Shown: piece after piece, positions 7,257 through 14,699 of the stretch
How the letters are laid out: the number at the start of each line of letters is the position of its first letter
How positions within the stretch are numbered: the first letter of the stretch is position 1
Origin: BS750m-G57 sp964607575
GTDB lineage: Bacteria > Planctomycetota > Phycisphaerae > SM23-33
Length of the DNA stretch: 20,991 nt
Assembly (NCBI GenBank): GCA_964607575.1
Contig: CAZSLS010000108.1
Span: 1-20,991 of the forward strand
Direction of reading: 5' to 3'
Made by a program: the position numbers and the translations under genes
Notes under the pieces: model-generated
What the model was told of the DNA's origin: nothing
The model's database searches: none
The model's input: the letters and a program-made list of their open reading frames with translations, nothing else

Positions 7257-8159
7257 CTAAAGCGGTCGCATCGCCAGGGCCGCGAGATCCGGACACAGCG
7301 TCCCCGAGTAGCTGCAGCGGACCAGCGTCTCGAGACACAGATCGGTGACCTTGTCGCCTTCGTCTATGCCCACATAAACCCGCAACACGTCTCCGCCGCG
7401 CGTGTGCAACCGCACGGGGCGGTCGTTGCTCGTATACTCCACCCCCCAGCCGAACCGCCTGGCCGCCAGTATCGCAGCTGACGCCGAGCCCGTACCGCAC
7501 GCCAGCGTCTCGGACTCCACGCCGTACTCGTACGTCCGGATCGCAAGCTCGCCGGTGCCGAGGACCTGCACGAAGTTCACGTTCACTCCAACCGGCTGGT
7601 CGAAGCACTCGTGATGTCGCAGAAGGGGACCGAGTCGCCCGACCGGCGCCATGTCCACATCGTCGACGTACACCACCAGATGTTCGCATCCGGTGACGAT
7701 GTAATCGCAACTGACCAACTGGCCGTCGACTTGTATCTTCAGGTCCATCTGCCTGTTTTCGGGCAGTGGTATGCAGACCCGCGTATACCCGTCGTCGAGA
7801 TTCTGTCCGAGCACCACGCCGGCGGCAGTCAGGACGCGTATCTCCCCGTCGCCCACGATTTCTTGAGCCGTCGCCCACCGGACGAAGCACGCCGTCCCGT
7901 TCCCGCACAGCGTCGATACCGTACCGTCCATCTCCAGAAACTTAGCCGCGATATCCGCCACCCCGTCGATTTCCGGTTTGACCGCAAAGACGATACCGTC
8001 GGCGCCGACGCCCAGCCCGCGTCGGCAGAGCGTTCGCGTAAAATGCGCCAACCGTTCGCGCGAAACAAGAATCTCATCGAACCGCCCGTCACGATTATCC
8101 ATACAAAGAAAATCGTTCCCGCTGCCCGACAATTTACTGAAAGTAACTTCTTTATCCAT
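7257..8159 (-). CDS. dapF: Diaminopimelate epimerase
   Basis: Converts LL-diaminopimelate to meso-diaminopimelate, the step before lysine and peptidoglycan cross-link precursor, in the cytoplasm without cofactor. 300 residues, slightly longer than typical enzymes (about 275). N-terminal KLSGSGNDFLCMDN matches the family start; GVGADGIVF follows. Both catalytic cysteines are present: LCGNGTACF (the family CGNGARC motif) and ACGTGSASA (the C-terminal catalytic motif). Start codon has AGGA nine bases upstream. First gene of a leftward operon with the 540-residue protein and a methyltransferase; other lysine pathway genes are not in the window. A 10-base inverted repeat lies just upstream (8175-8221). 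Confidence 0.95.
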   Translation of the reverse strand: MDKEVTFSKLSGSGNDFLCMDNRDGRFDEILVSRERLAHFTRTLCRRGLGVGADGIVFAVKPEIDGVADIAAKFLEMDGTVSTLCGNGTACFVRWATAQEIVGDGEIRVLTAAGVVLGQNLDDGYTRVCIPLPENRQMDLKIQVDGQLVSCDYIVTGCEHLVVYVDDVDMAPVGRLGPLLRHHECFDQPVGVNVNFVQVLGTGELAIRTYEYGVESETLACGTGSASAAILAARRFGWGVEYTSNDRPVRLHTRGGDVLRVYVGIDEGDKVTDLCLETLVRCSYSGTLCPDLAALAMRPL

Positions 8160-8174
8160 TGGCAGGAATCCTAA

Positions 8175-8221
8175 CTGTCAAATCAGAAGACATTGTAGTC
8201 AACCGGTAGGAGATTTGACAG
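8175..8221. promoter_or_regulatory. 10-base perfect inverted repeat upstream of dapF
   Basis: CTGTCAAATC (8175-8184) and GATTTGACAG (8212-8221) are exact reverse complements 27 bases apart, 16 to 62 bases before the dapF start codon. Each arm carries a TTGACAG word on one strand. It could be an operator, a leader hairpin, or paired -35-like elements; no matching -10 at proper spacing is convincing. Confidence 0.35.
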
Positions 8222-8270
8222 CTTTCGGGCGGCTTCTGGTTGCGGCGGCGATATTTTCGGATGCTTCGGC

Positions 8271-8298
8271 TTGACTTCTGCGCGGGAGTTTCTAAGCT
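8271..8298 (+). promoter_or_regulatory. Possible promoter of tRNA-Leu
   Basis: TTGACT (8271-8276) and TAAGCT (8293-8298) are spaced 16 bases, 38 bases before the mature tRNA start. The -35 is good, the -10 poor. A hairpin CGGAGCA / TGCTCCG (8308-8330) lies in the presumed 5' leader of the precursor. Confidence 0.3.
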
Positions 8299-8336
8299 AC
8301 TGAATCCCGGAGCAGTTGTATTGTGCTCCGCTGCCC

Positions 8337-8420
8337 GCGGCCGTGGCGGAATTGGCAGACGCGCAGGCTTCAGGTGCCTGTGTCCTTAGGGACGTGGAGG
8401 TTCGACTCCTCTCGGCCGCA
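8337..8420 (+). tRNA. tRNA-Leu (anticodon CAG)
   Basis: 84-nucleotide class II tRNA. Acceptor stem GCGGCCG (8337-8343) pairs with CGGCCGC (8413-8419), discriminator A at 8420. D arm GCG-GAATTGGCAGA-CGC; anticodon stem CAGGC / GCCTG with loop TTCAGGT, giving anticodon CAG at 8371-8373, which reads CTG. A long variable arm (GTCC TTA GGGAC) and the TTCGACT T-loop complete it. The 3' CCA is not encoded. A TTTTT-containing stretch follows. It is convergent with the SDR gene ending at 8461. Confidence 0.96.
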
Positions 8421-8423
8421 TTT

Positions 8424-8468
8424 GCTTTTCTTATCCGGGGTTTTTGTGCCTTCGCTTCTCTTATCCGG
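8424..8468. repeat. Two near-identical 15-base direct repeats after tRNA
   Basis: GCTTTTCTTATCCGG (8424-8438) and GCTTCTCTTATCCGG (8454-8468) differ at one base and are spaced 30 bases start to start. The second copy covers the stop codon of the SDR gene. This looks like a small local duplication at the tRNA 3' side; no integrase or attachment-site context is present. Confidence 0.45.
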
Positions 8469-9198
8469 TATACCATCCGCCGTCGACCCTGAGTGTCTGC
8501 GCGGTGATATATTCGTTTTGGCAGAGGAAGATGACGGCGGCGGCGATATCTTCGGGGCGACCGGTCCGCTTCATGGGCACCTGGTCGAGGACTCGCTGGA
8601 TCTCGGCTTCGGAAATATCGTCCTCCCACAGGATCGCTCCGGGTGCGACGGCGTTTACGCGTATGTCCGGTGCGAGTGCCTTTGCTGCCGACTTGGTTAT
8701 GGCGAGCAGGGCGGCTTTTGAGGCGCAGTAAGCGCCCAGGGCGGCGCGGGGGTCTTCGGCGGATATGTCGGTTATGTTGACGATCGCCGCGCCGGGATGC
8801 ATGAGGGCGATCGCATGGCGGATACAGAGTGCCGGTCCGCGGGCGTTTACGGCTTGGGCGCGGTCCCACGCCTCGGCGGTGAGGCCGGCGATAGGCGTGC
8901 GGTGGTATACCGATGCATTATTGACCAGCACGCCGAGCGGGCGGTGGGTGTCGCCGAACATTTCGGCGATGCGTGCGAACATGGTTTCGATCTGGTCTGG
9001 TTGGGCGAGATCGGCGGCGATGAGTTCGGCGCGTCGCCCGATATCGGCGATCGCGGCAGCCGTGGCGCGGGCGTCGTCTTCGGAGCGGTTATAGTGGACG
9101 ATAACATCGGCCCCGGCGCCGGCGAGCGACAGGGCGATAGACCGTCCGACGCGCTTGGCGGCGCCGGTAACCAGGGCGAGTTTTCCGTTGAGGTCCAT
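8461..9198 (-). CDS. SDR oxidoreductase, pteridine-reductase-like
   Basis: NAD(P)H-dependent short-chain dehydrogenase/reductase, 245 residues. The nucleotide loop is TGAAKRVG (11-18), the TGxxxRxG variant typical of pteridine reductases (PTR1 and the FolM branch) rather than the classical TGxxxGIG. NNAS (93-96) is normal. Where most SDRs have the catalytic serine, this protein has Asp144 (NITD), followed by Tyr157 and Lys161 (YCASK); the Asp-Tyr-Lys arrangement with 13 and 4 residue spacing is that of PTR1. A role in reducing dihydropterins or dihydrofolate is therefore plausible, but other substrates cannot be excluded. It follows the M42 peptidase gene by 6 bases and is probably co-transcribed; no strong ribosome binding site is visible. 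Confidence 0.85.
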   Translation of the reverse strand: MDLNGKLALVTGAAKRVGRSIALSLAGAGADVIVHYNRSEDDARATAAAIADIGRRAELIAADLAQPDQIETMFARIAEMFGDTHRPLGVLVNNASVYHRTPIAGLTAEAWDRAQAVNARGPALCIRHAIALMHPGAAIVNITDISAEDPRAALGAYCASKAALLAITKSAAKALAPDIRVNAVAPGAILWEDDISEAEIQRVLDQVPMKRTGRPEDIAAAVIFLCQNEYITAQTLRVDGGWYTG

Positions 9199-9204
9199 CG
9201 CTGC

Positions 9205-10275
9205 TTAGACTTTGACTTTGAACGTCTCGCCCTTCTTCAGGTCGAGGCAGAACGCTGCGATCAGTTCGGCGGTATTCTGCAGATCGCGGAGATCGAGCAT
9301 TTCGACCGTCGTGTGCATGTACCGGTTTGGTATTCCGAGAACGGATGACGGGACGCCGCCGATCTTGTTGTGGATCGCCATTGCATCTGTTCCTCCGGTG
9401 AGGCTGAAGGCCTCGATCTGGAGATCGATTTTCTTCTTTTTCGCGACGCTTCTGATGCGTTTGACGAGTACGGGATGGTGTTCGCGGCCTATTGTTATGG
9501 AGGGTCCTTTGCCCATTTTGACCTCGCCATGCTGCTTTGGGTCGATTCCCGGCGTGTCGGTGGCGTGGGTGACGTCAATTGCGATTGCGGCATCGGGCGT
9601 GAGGTTTACCACGTTCATCTGTGCCCCTGCGCCTCCGACTTCTTCCTGGACGCTGCTGCATGCGATCACGGCGCATCGGGGCTTTTTCCTCGCCGCGCCG
9701 ACCAGGCGGAGTGCTTCGATTACCGTCCAGGTCCCCACGCGGTTGTCGAACGCCCTGGCGATACCGATGTTCTTGTCGAGCATTTCGAAGCTGTCGACGA
9801 AGGTGATCGGGTCGCCGACGGCTACTCGTTTCCGGGCGGTTTTTCCGTCTTTGGCGCCGATATCGATGAAGCACTCGTGCATCTTTGGGACCTTGTTATC
9901 TTTGGTGCGGTCCTGGAGATGAATCGCCGTGGCGCCGATTACCCCTCGCACGACACCCTTGGCGGTGTATATGTCGACTCGTTTTGTCCGCACGACCGCT
10001 GGGTCCACGCCGCCGATCCGCTGGAAGTATATGAAGCCCTTGTCGTCGATATGCTTTACCATCAATCCGAGTTCGTCGGCGTGCCCGTCGAGCATGATCC
10101 TCGGTGAGCCGGCGGGGTTCAGAATGGCTATCGCGTTACCGTAGCTGTCGGTGTGGACTTCGTCTGCGTACTTGCGGGCATACTGGGCCCAGACTTTCTG
10201 TCCGGGCGATTCGAATCCGCTGGGGGACGGGGTTGTCAGGAGCCTTCGGAGGAATTCCAATGAATCTTTACGCAT
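9205..10275 (-). CDS. M42-family metallo-aminopeptidase
   Basis: Cytoplasmic zinc or cobalt aminopeptidase of the M42 (FrvX/PepA-like, TET) family that trims peptides from the N terminus; members form large dodecameric shells. 356 residues from the ATG at 10275, chosen because AAAGGA lies upstream; the frame is open for a further 33 codons without a better start. Ligands visible: His66 and Asp68 (DGHADELG), Asp177 (AFDNRVG), catalytic Glu211/metal Glu212 (VQEEVGGAGA), Asp234 (AIDVTHA) and His321 (RYMHTTVE). Length and all catalytic residues fit an active enzyme. It heads a two-gene leftward operon with the pteridine-reductase-like SDR, with no obvious functional link. Confidence 0.93.
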   Translation of the reverse strand: MRKDSLEFLRRLLTTPSPSGFESPGQKVWAQYARKYADEVHTDSYGNAIAILNPAGSPRIMLDGHADELGLMVKHIDDKGFIYFQRIGGVDPAVVRTKRVDIYTAKGVVRGVIGATAIHLQDRTKDNKVPKMHECFIDIGAKDGKTARKRVAVGDPITFVDSFEMLDKNIGIARAFDNRVGTWTVIEALRLVGAARKKPRCAVIACSSVQEEVGGAGAQMNVVNLTPDAAIAIDVTHATDTPGIDPKQHGEVKMGKGPSITIGREHHPVLVKRIRSVAKKKKIDLQIEAFSLTGGTDAMAIHNKIGGVPSSVLGIPNRYMHTTVEMLDLRDLQNTAELIAAFCLDLKKGETFKVKV

Positions 10276-10398
10276 GGTGTTGTCCTTTGCAATTCGCGAT
10301 TGAATTCGTCTATTACGGTTTGAACCGGCCCGCATAGTACCTTTCGTATCAGCGGCAAGCAATACCGGGCACATAAACCATTTAGATTAGATTATAAC

Positions 10399-10428
10399 TC
10401 GACAGCAAGATCGACCGAACAATAGAAT
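10399..10428 (+). promoter_or_regulatory. Candidate promoter of the histidine kinase gene
   Basis: TCGACA (10399-10404, 5 of 6) and TAGAAT (10423-10428, 5 of 6) are separated by 18 bases on the plus strand, about 105 bases before the kinase ATG. A TATAAT for the opposite direction (10391-10396, minus strand) may serve the M42 gene, but its -35 is weak. Confidence 0.4.
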
Positions 10429-10533
10429 GTAACAGTGCTGTAAGAACGGGGAGGGCTTCAGGTCACCGTCCTTGCCGCTCCGTGCGTCAGCGTGGGCTCG
10501 GGTGAGTTCGCCGGCGGACGAAGGGTCAGATGC

Positions 10534-12510
10534 ATGAGAATCGGAATTCGCACCAAACTGCTGGTATTGCTCGTGAGCGTCGCACTTCTTCCGCTGATCG
10601 CCGCCCTCGTTACGATTGCAGTGGGAAGCGGGCAGCTCCGCACAGAACTGTACGGGCAGGCGATATCGTCGACCGCTTCTGTGCAGGCCATGGCGCTGGG
10701 GGTTTCGCTGAGCAAGGACATCGAGAAGTATTACAACGAGATCCAGTACGAACCCGAGATTGTGAAGATGCTGTCCGCTCGTGACAAACCGGTGGACCTC
10801 AAGGAGATAGAGGCGATCGAGGCTACTTGGGGCGCCCAGACGACCGAGTCTTCGGAGACGCTGCGGGATATCCTGAGCAACAGTATCTGGCGGCATCTTC
10901 GCCGGATCAAGAAAGATGATCCGCTGATAGCGGAAATCCTCGTAACCGACCGCGCAGGTCGCCTGGTGGCGGCCACTCAAAAGACCAGCGACTATTTCCA
11001 GGCCGACGAGGACTGGTGGGAGGGCGCATGGTGCAAGGGCGAGGGGTGCATATTCACTCCACCGGTGGACTTCGATCAGAGTGCGGGTATCTGGTCGATA
11101 GACGTATGCATTCCCATTCGCGCCGATAAAGAAGTAGTCGGTATCGCCAAGGTGGTACTGGACATTTCCGCGTGGGTTCATATGCACACCGGCAGGGAGA
11201 CCGCGATGATCGGTACGCCCCCGGTTGCCGGTTCGATAATGCTCGTCCGCCGGAGCGGTGAGATATTCCATAACGATGACCGCAGCCGCAACGGGAGTTC
11301 ATCTCCCAAGCCGCTGTCGACGGTCGCCAGGCAATGGAACGGCGAGATCGCCGAGGGCCTGAATACGGGATGGCGTTTCACTGACAACGGGATGCTGCAG
11401 GGCTTCGCGCCGATCGTCATGCCCGATCGAATCGGTCCCCACAAGGTCACCATGCCGTCATGGTCGCTTGTGGTGTACGTGCCCGCCTCGGGAGTTCTCA
11501 AACCGGTCCACGACCTGGGTTTTCACGTGCTGTGGATCGGTCTGTTGATTATTGGCGCCATCTTCCTGCTCGGGATATTTGTGGCTGAACGGGAGTTCGT
11601 CAGGCGCATTCGCTGGCTTGGCGCCGCTGCCAAAAGCGTGAGCGAGGACAATCTATCCCATCGCATCCGGGACGACAGCGGTTTGTGGCGATTGCCCGGG
11701 CGAGATGAGATTGACACGTTGACCGACGACTTCAACGCGATGATTGCCCGCGTCGAGAGGACCCACCAGATGCTCCGCGAGGCCAATGAACTCAAGACGA
11801 ACTTCATCCGGGTGGCGGGACACGAACTCCGCACGCCGGTCGCGTATATTCTGGCAATGACGAGGATGCTGAAGGACAGCCATGACCCCGAACGCCTGCA
11901 GAAAGCCGTCGTGACGATGGGCGCCAAGGCGCATCGCCTTGCCGATATCATCGATTCGATCTTCAAACTTCTTCCCGGGCAGGGTCAGCAGATCCACCTC
12001 CGTTACGAGGACGTGATCTTCTCGGAGCTGTTGGAGGAAGTTTACATGGATTGTTCCCCGTTCATGGAGCGTCGCGGTCAGAAGTTCATAATTGATTCGG
12101 GCGAGAATATTCCGAGGCTCCGGGTCGATCGGGCCAAGCTGCGCGACGTGCTCGAGAATCTCGTCATCAACTCCATCAAGTTCACTCCGGACGGCGGGAC
12201 GATCAGGCTACGGGCGGGCATGCAGCTTGGAGGATATATCAGTATCGCCATCGAGGACCAGGGACCGGGTATCGCCGCGGAGGACTTGCCTCACGTCTTC
12301 GATCCGTTCTATTCGACCAAGGACGTCATGAAACATTCTTCCGGAGATGCCGGCGGTTACCAGAAGCGCGGGATGGGCCTGGGCCTGGCGATAGTACGAC
12401 ATTTCATAGAAATGCACGGCGGGACCGTACACGTGACCACCTCCGGCGAAGGAAGCGTCTTTACAGTAACTGTCCCGGTCGAACCGCCCCCGGGAGACAA
12501 CGTGGAATAA
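10534..12510 (+). CDS. Membrane sensor histidine kinase (Cache-HAMP-HisKA-HATPase)
   Basis: Two-component sensor, 658 residues. A first membrane segment (about 8-30) is followed by a large periplasmic sensor (about 31-325). The part with ADEDWWEGAW and SAGIWSIDVCIPIR, ending in GIAKVVLDIS, resembles a double-Cache ligand-binding domain. A second membrane segment (about 331-350, LWIGLLIIGAIFLLGIFV), a HAMP linker, and the HisKA helix follow, with phosphoacceptor His430 in GHELRTP. The ATPase domain shows the N box (DVLENLVINSIKFTPDGG), G1 (EDQGPGI), F box (FDPFYSTKD) and G2 (GMGLGLAIV), with about 15 extra residues between F and G2. The start MRIGIRTK is chosen over an upstream ATG at 10492 because it directly precedes the membrane anchor and has GAAGGG upstream. 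Convergent with the receiver gene. Confidence 0.93.
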   Translation: MRIGIRTKLLVLLVSVALLPLIAALVTIAVGSGQLRTELYGQAISSTASVQAMALGVSLSKDIEKYYNEIQYEPEIVKMLSARDKPVDLKEIEAIEATWGAQTTESSETLRDILSNSIWRHLRRIKKDDPLIAEILVTDRAGRLVAATQKTSDYFQADEDWWEGAWCKGEGCIFTPPVDFDQSAGIWSIDVCIPIRADKEVVGIAKVVLDISAWVHMHTGRETAMIGTPPVAGSIMLVRRSGEIFHNDDRSRNGSSSPKPLSTVARQWNGEIAEGLNTGWRFTDNGMLQGFAPIVMPDRIGPHKVTMPSWSLVVYVPASGVLKPVHDLGFHVLWIGLLIIGAIFLLGIFVAEREFVRRIRWLGAAAKSVSEDNLSHRIRDDSGLWRLPGRDEIDTLTDDFNAMIARVERTHQMLREANELKTNFIRVAGHELRTPVAYILAMTRMLKDSHDPERLQKAVVTMGAKAHRLADIIDSIFKLLPGQGQQIHLRYEDVIFSELLEEVYMDCSPFMERRGQKFIIDSGENIPRLRVDRAKLRDVLENLVINSIKFTPDGGTIRLRAGMQLGGYISIAIEDQGPGIAAEDLPHVFDPFYSTKDVMKHSSGDAGGYQKRGMGLGLAIVRHFIEMHGGTVHVTTSGEGSVFTVTVPVEPPPGDNVE

Positions 12511-12521
12511 GCAATCACTGA

Positions 12522-12914
12522 TTACTGCTGATCACTGTCGTTCGTCCCGATCAGTACTGCGAGCGTCGAGATTACCTGATCGGGGTCGAATGGTTTGGTG
12601 AAGTATGCATCCGCACCAGCCTCGAGCCCTCTCTGGCGACAATCCTCACTGTCCAAAGCCGTTATCATGACAATCGGAAGGCGTTCCGTAGCGGCGCGAG
12701 ACTTCAGTCGGCGACAGGTTTCGTATCCGTCCATTTCCGGCAGCATCAGATCGAGCAGCACGGCGTCAGTGGTTTTCTCGTCGCATAATTCCAGCGCTTC
12801 GGCGCCAGTGAAGGCGGCTTGGGAGTCGAAACCGTGCACGTCGAGCAACTCGCACTGAAGTTGATTCATCTCGAGATCGTCTTCTACTACCAGAACAACA
12901 GGTCTCTCAGGCAT
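12522..12914 (-). CDS. Stand-alone response regulator receiver protein
   Basis: A single CheY-like receiver domain of 130 residues with no output domain. The acidic pocket is Glu11-Asp12-Asp13, the phosphoacceptor is Asp55 (LLDLMLPEMDG), the switch Thr85 (MITA) and the conserved Lys107 (TKPFD), so it should be phosphorylatable. It probably relays or modulates signalling through protein contacts. The start is uncertain: ATG at 12914 gives a classic receiver N terminus but lacks a ribosome binding site, whereas a TTG at 12974 has AAGGAG three bases upstream and would add 20 residues. It lies tail to tail with the histidine kinase (11 bases between stops), so the two are likely partners despite separate transcription. 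Confidence 0.9.
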   Translation of the reverse strand: MPERPVVLVVEDDLEMNQLQCELLDVHGFDSQAAFTGAEALELCDEKTTDAVLLDLMLPEMDGYETCRRLKSRAATERLPIVMITALDSEDCRQRGLEAGADAYFTKPFDPDQVISTLAVLIGTNDSDQQ

Positions 12915-12986
12915 ATGATTGCACCATACAGCGAATGACTGACCGGACTCAGAGAAAACTGGCCGTGTCAGCAATTTCTCCTTGAG

Positions 12987-13003
12987 TATACTATAACAGT
13001 ATA
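12987..13003. promoter_or_regulatory. Inverted repeat with -10-like boxes, divergent region
   Basis: TATACT (12987-12992) and AGTATA (12998-13003) form a symmetric site. On the minus strand it offers TATACT and TATAGT, plausible -10 elements for the receiver gene immediately before AAGGAG; no good -35 is found. It may also bind a regulator between the divergent receiver gene and the gene at 13074. Confidence 0.3.
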
Positions 13004-13073
13004 AGATGCTGGTTGAGTACTTATTGTGTAATTTTTCCAGAATATGCTTTCTTGCGGACTTTTACGAGTTTCC

Positions 13074-13571
13074 ATGGTTACTGAAGACCAAACCCCGCTG
13101 CCCCGCGCCGAAGCAGTCCGCGAGGCGGTCGACATATACGTTTCGAGGGCATACCCCGATGGCGCGGACGAACGGATATCGGAGAAATTCACCGTACCTG
13201 ACGACTGCGACCTGGCGGAATGGCTGATCGAAACCGTTGGCGAACCGGAGCCCGCCGATGCCGATATTGGCACCGTGCGGAGCATTGCTCTGCGGTTGGG
13301 CAATGCCTTCTACCCGAACATGAAGCTGCGCCTGACCCGCCCGCCCGGAAATGACGCATTCGTGCTGATGGTCGATTCCCACGACGTAATGCTGATAGCC
13401 CCACCGGGCTCGCCGGACTACCAGGCCCTGGAAGAACTCAAGGGCGCCAACGCCGCCATCGCCGGCGACATCACCGGCGCATGGGACGCCGCGGGCCTGC
13501 CCACCGAACGAAACTACCTCAGAGACAAGATCCGCCAAGCCAGAGAGCGTGGCGAACAGGGAGACATTTGA
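13074..13571 (+). CDS. Protein of unknown function, 165 residues
   Basis: Not recognised. Acidic soluble protein with no signal peptide, membrane segment or motif that I can name. The N-terminal part AVREAVDIYVSRAYPDG looks helical; a strand-rich middle (MKLRLTRPPGNDAFVLMVDS) and a charged helical end (DKIRQARERGEQ) follow. Start taken at MVTEDQTPLPR; an ATG ten codons upstream is possible, and neither has a clear ribosome binding site. Its TGA overlaps the ATG of the next gene (TGATG at 13569-13573), so the two proteins are translationally coupled and probably work together. Confidence 0.7.
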   Translation: MVTEDQTPLPRAEAVREAVDIYVSRAYPDGADERISEKFTVPDDCDLAEWLIETVGEPEPADADIGTVRSIALRLGNAFYPNMKLRLTRPPGNDAFVLMVDSHDVMLIAPPGSPDYQALEELKGANAAIAGDITGAWDAAGLPTERNYLRDKIRQARERGEQGDI

Positions 13572-14692
13572 TGCCCGTAACACCGTGCCGCGACAAATGG
13601 AAATCCGGGATGACCGATCGCCTGCGGTTCATTAACCAGATGCACCGCAAACCTGTCGATCGCAGCTTCAATATGGAATTCGGATACTGGACGGAGAACT
13701 TCACCCAGTGGAATATCTTCGCCGACAACGGTATCACCAATAATGACGAGGCCCACGCATTCTTCAACATGGATCGAATCGTCGAGGTCAAGGGACCCAT
13801 CTGGATGCTCCCGCCTTTCGACGAAGAGGTGATCGAGCAGAGCGGGGATTACAAGATAATCCGCAACGTCGACGGACTGCTGGCCGAAGTACCCGCCGAT
13901 GGACACAGCACCATCCCGCATTATCTCAAGTCGTCGATCGCCTCACCGGACGATTGGAAGAAAGTAAAAGCCGAGCGTTTCAGCCTCGACCATCCCGACC
14001 GCAAGGTGGATGTCGAATCGATCAAAGCCGCCCATCCGCCGGGGCGCGATTATCCCCTGGGCGTTCACTGCGGATCGATGATCGGCAAGATCAGGGATAC
14101 CCTCACCTTCGAGGGGCTCACCTGCGCGTGGTACGAGCATCCGGCGATGGTCGAAGACATGGTCGAGACGGTATGTCTGCTGGCCGAACAGTTCCTGGAC
14201 CAGGTACTCGGCGAGGTCGACTTCGACTACGCCAGCGGATGGGAGGACATATGTTGCATTTCCGGACCGCTGGTGACGCTGGAGTTCTTCAAGGACGTGG
14301 TGGCCCCGCGGTACAAGCGGATCGGCGACAAGCTCCATGCCAACGGTATAGACATCTGGTACACCGACTGCGACGGCGACGTTCGCCCGCTGCTACCGTA
14401 CTTCATGGACGCGGGGATTAACTGCCTGTTCCCGTTCGAGGTCAACAGTTGCTGCACGCCTGGCGAGTTGCTCGACGAGTACGGCGGCGACCTGTTGATC
14501 ATGGGCGGAGTCGACAAGATGCAACTGGGCAGGGGGCCCGACGCGATCAGAAAATGCCTCGAGGCGCTCGATCCATACGTGCAGCGAGGCGGATACATAC
14601 CATTCTGCGATCACCGTTGCCCACCGAACGTCACACCCGAAGACTACCTGTACTACCTGGACCTGAAGGAAAAAATGTGGGGGACGGTCTGA
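13571..14692 (+). CDS. Uroporphyrinogen decarboxylase (URO-D) family protein
   Basis: 373-residue TIM-barrel protein of the URO-D superfamily, which includes HemE and the cobamide-linked methyltransferases MtaA/MtbA/CmuA. The family core is seen in GVHCGSM (165-170), in DCDGDVRPLLPYFMDAGIN (266-284) leading to the FPFE strand (287-290), and in GGVDKMQLGRGPDAI (312-326), ending with FCDHRCPPNVTPEDYLYYLD. The zinc-binding H-x-C-G motif of the methyltransferases is replaced by D-C-D-G (266-269), and the sequence does not look like HemE, so it is neither safely a haem enzyme nor an MtaA enzyme. The start at 13571 is supported by overlap with the upstream stop codon. Convergent with the HAD gene (7 bases apart). 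Confidence 0.8.
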   Translation: MPVTPCRDKWKSGMTDRLRFINQMHRKPVDRSFNMEFGYWTENFTQWNIFADNGITNNDEAHAFFNMDRIVEVKGPIWMLPPFDEEVIEQSGDYKIIRNVDGLLAEVPADGHSTIPHYLKSSIASPDDWKKVKAERFSLDHPDRKVDVESIKAAHPPGRDYPLGVHCGSMIGKIRDTLTFEGLTCAWYEHPAMVEDMVETVCLLAEQFLDQVLGEVDFDYASGWEDICCISGPLVTLEFFKDVVAPRYKRIGDKLHANGIDIWYTDCDGDVRPLLPYFMDAGINCLFPFEVNSCCTPGELLDEYGGDLLIMGGVDKMQLGRGPDAIRKCLEALDPYVQRGGYIPFCDHRCPPNVTPEDYLYYLDLKEKMWGTV

Positions 14693-14699
14693 TCGCGTT

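Noticed and set aside
7243..7908. N-terminal extension of the 540-residue protein's open frame into dapF
   Set aside because: It overlaps dapF in another frame on the same strand, is Arg/Gly-rich like a frame shadow, and a good ribosome binding site precedes the ATG at 7242.
8337..8468. Integration site at the tRNA-Leu 3' end
   Set aside because: There is a small 15-base direct repeat but no duplicated tRNA 3' end, integrase or mobile gene nearby.
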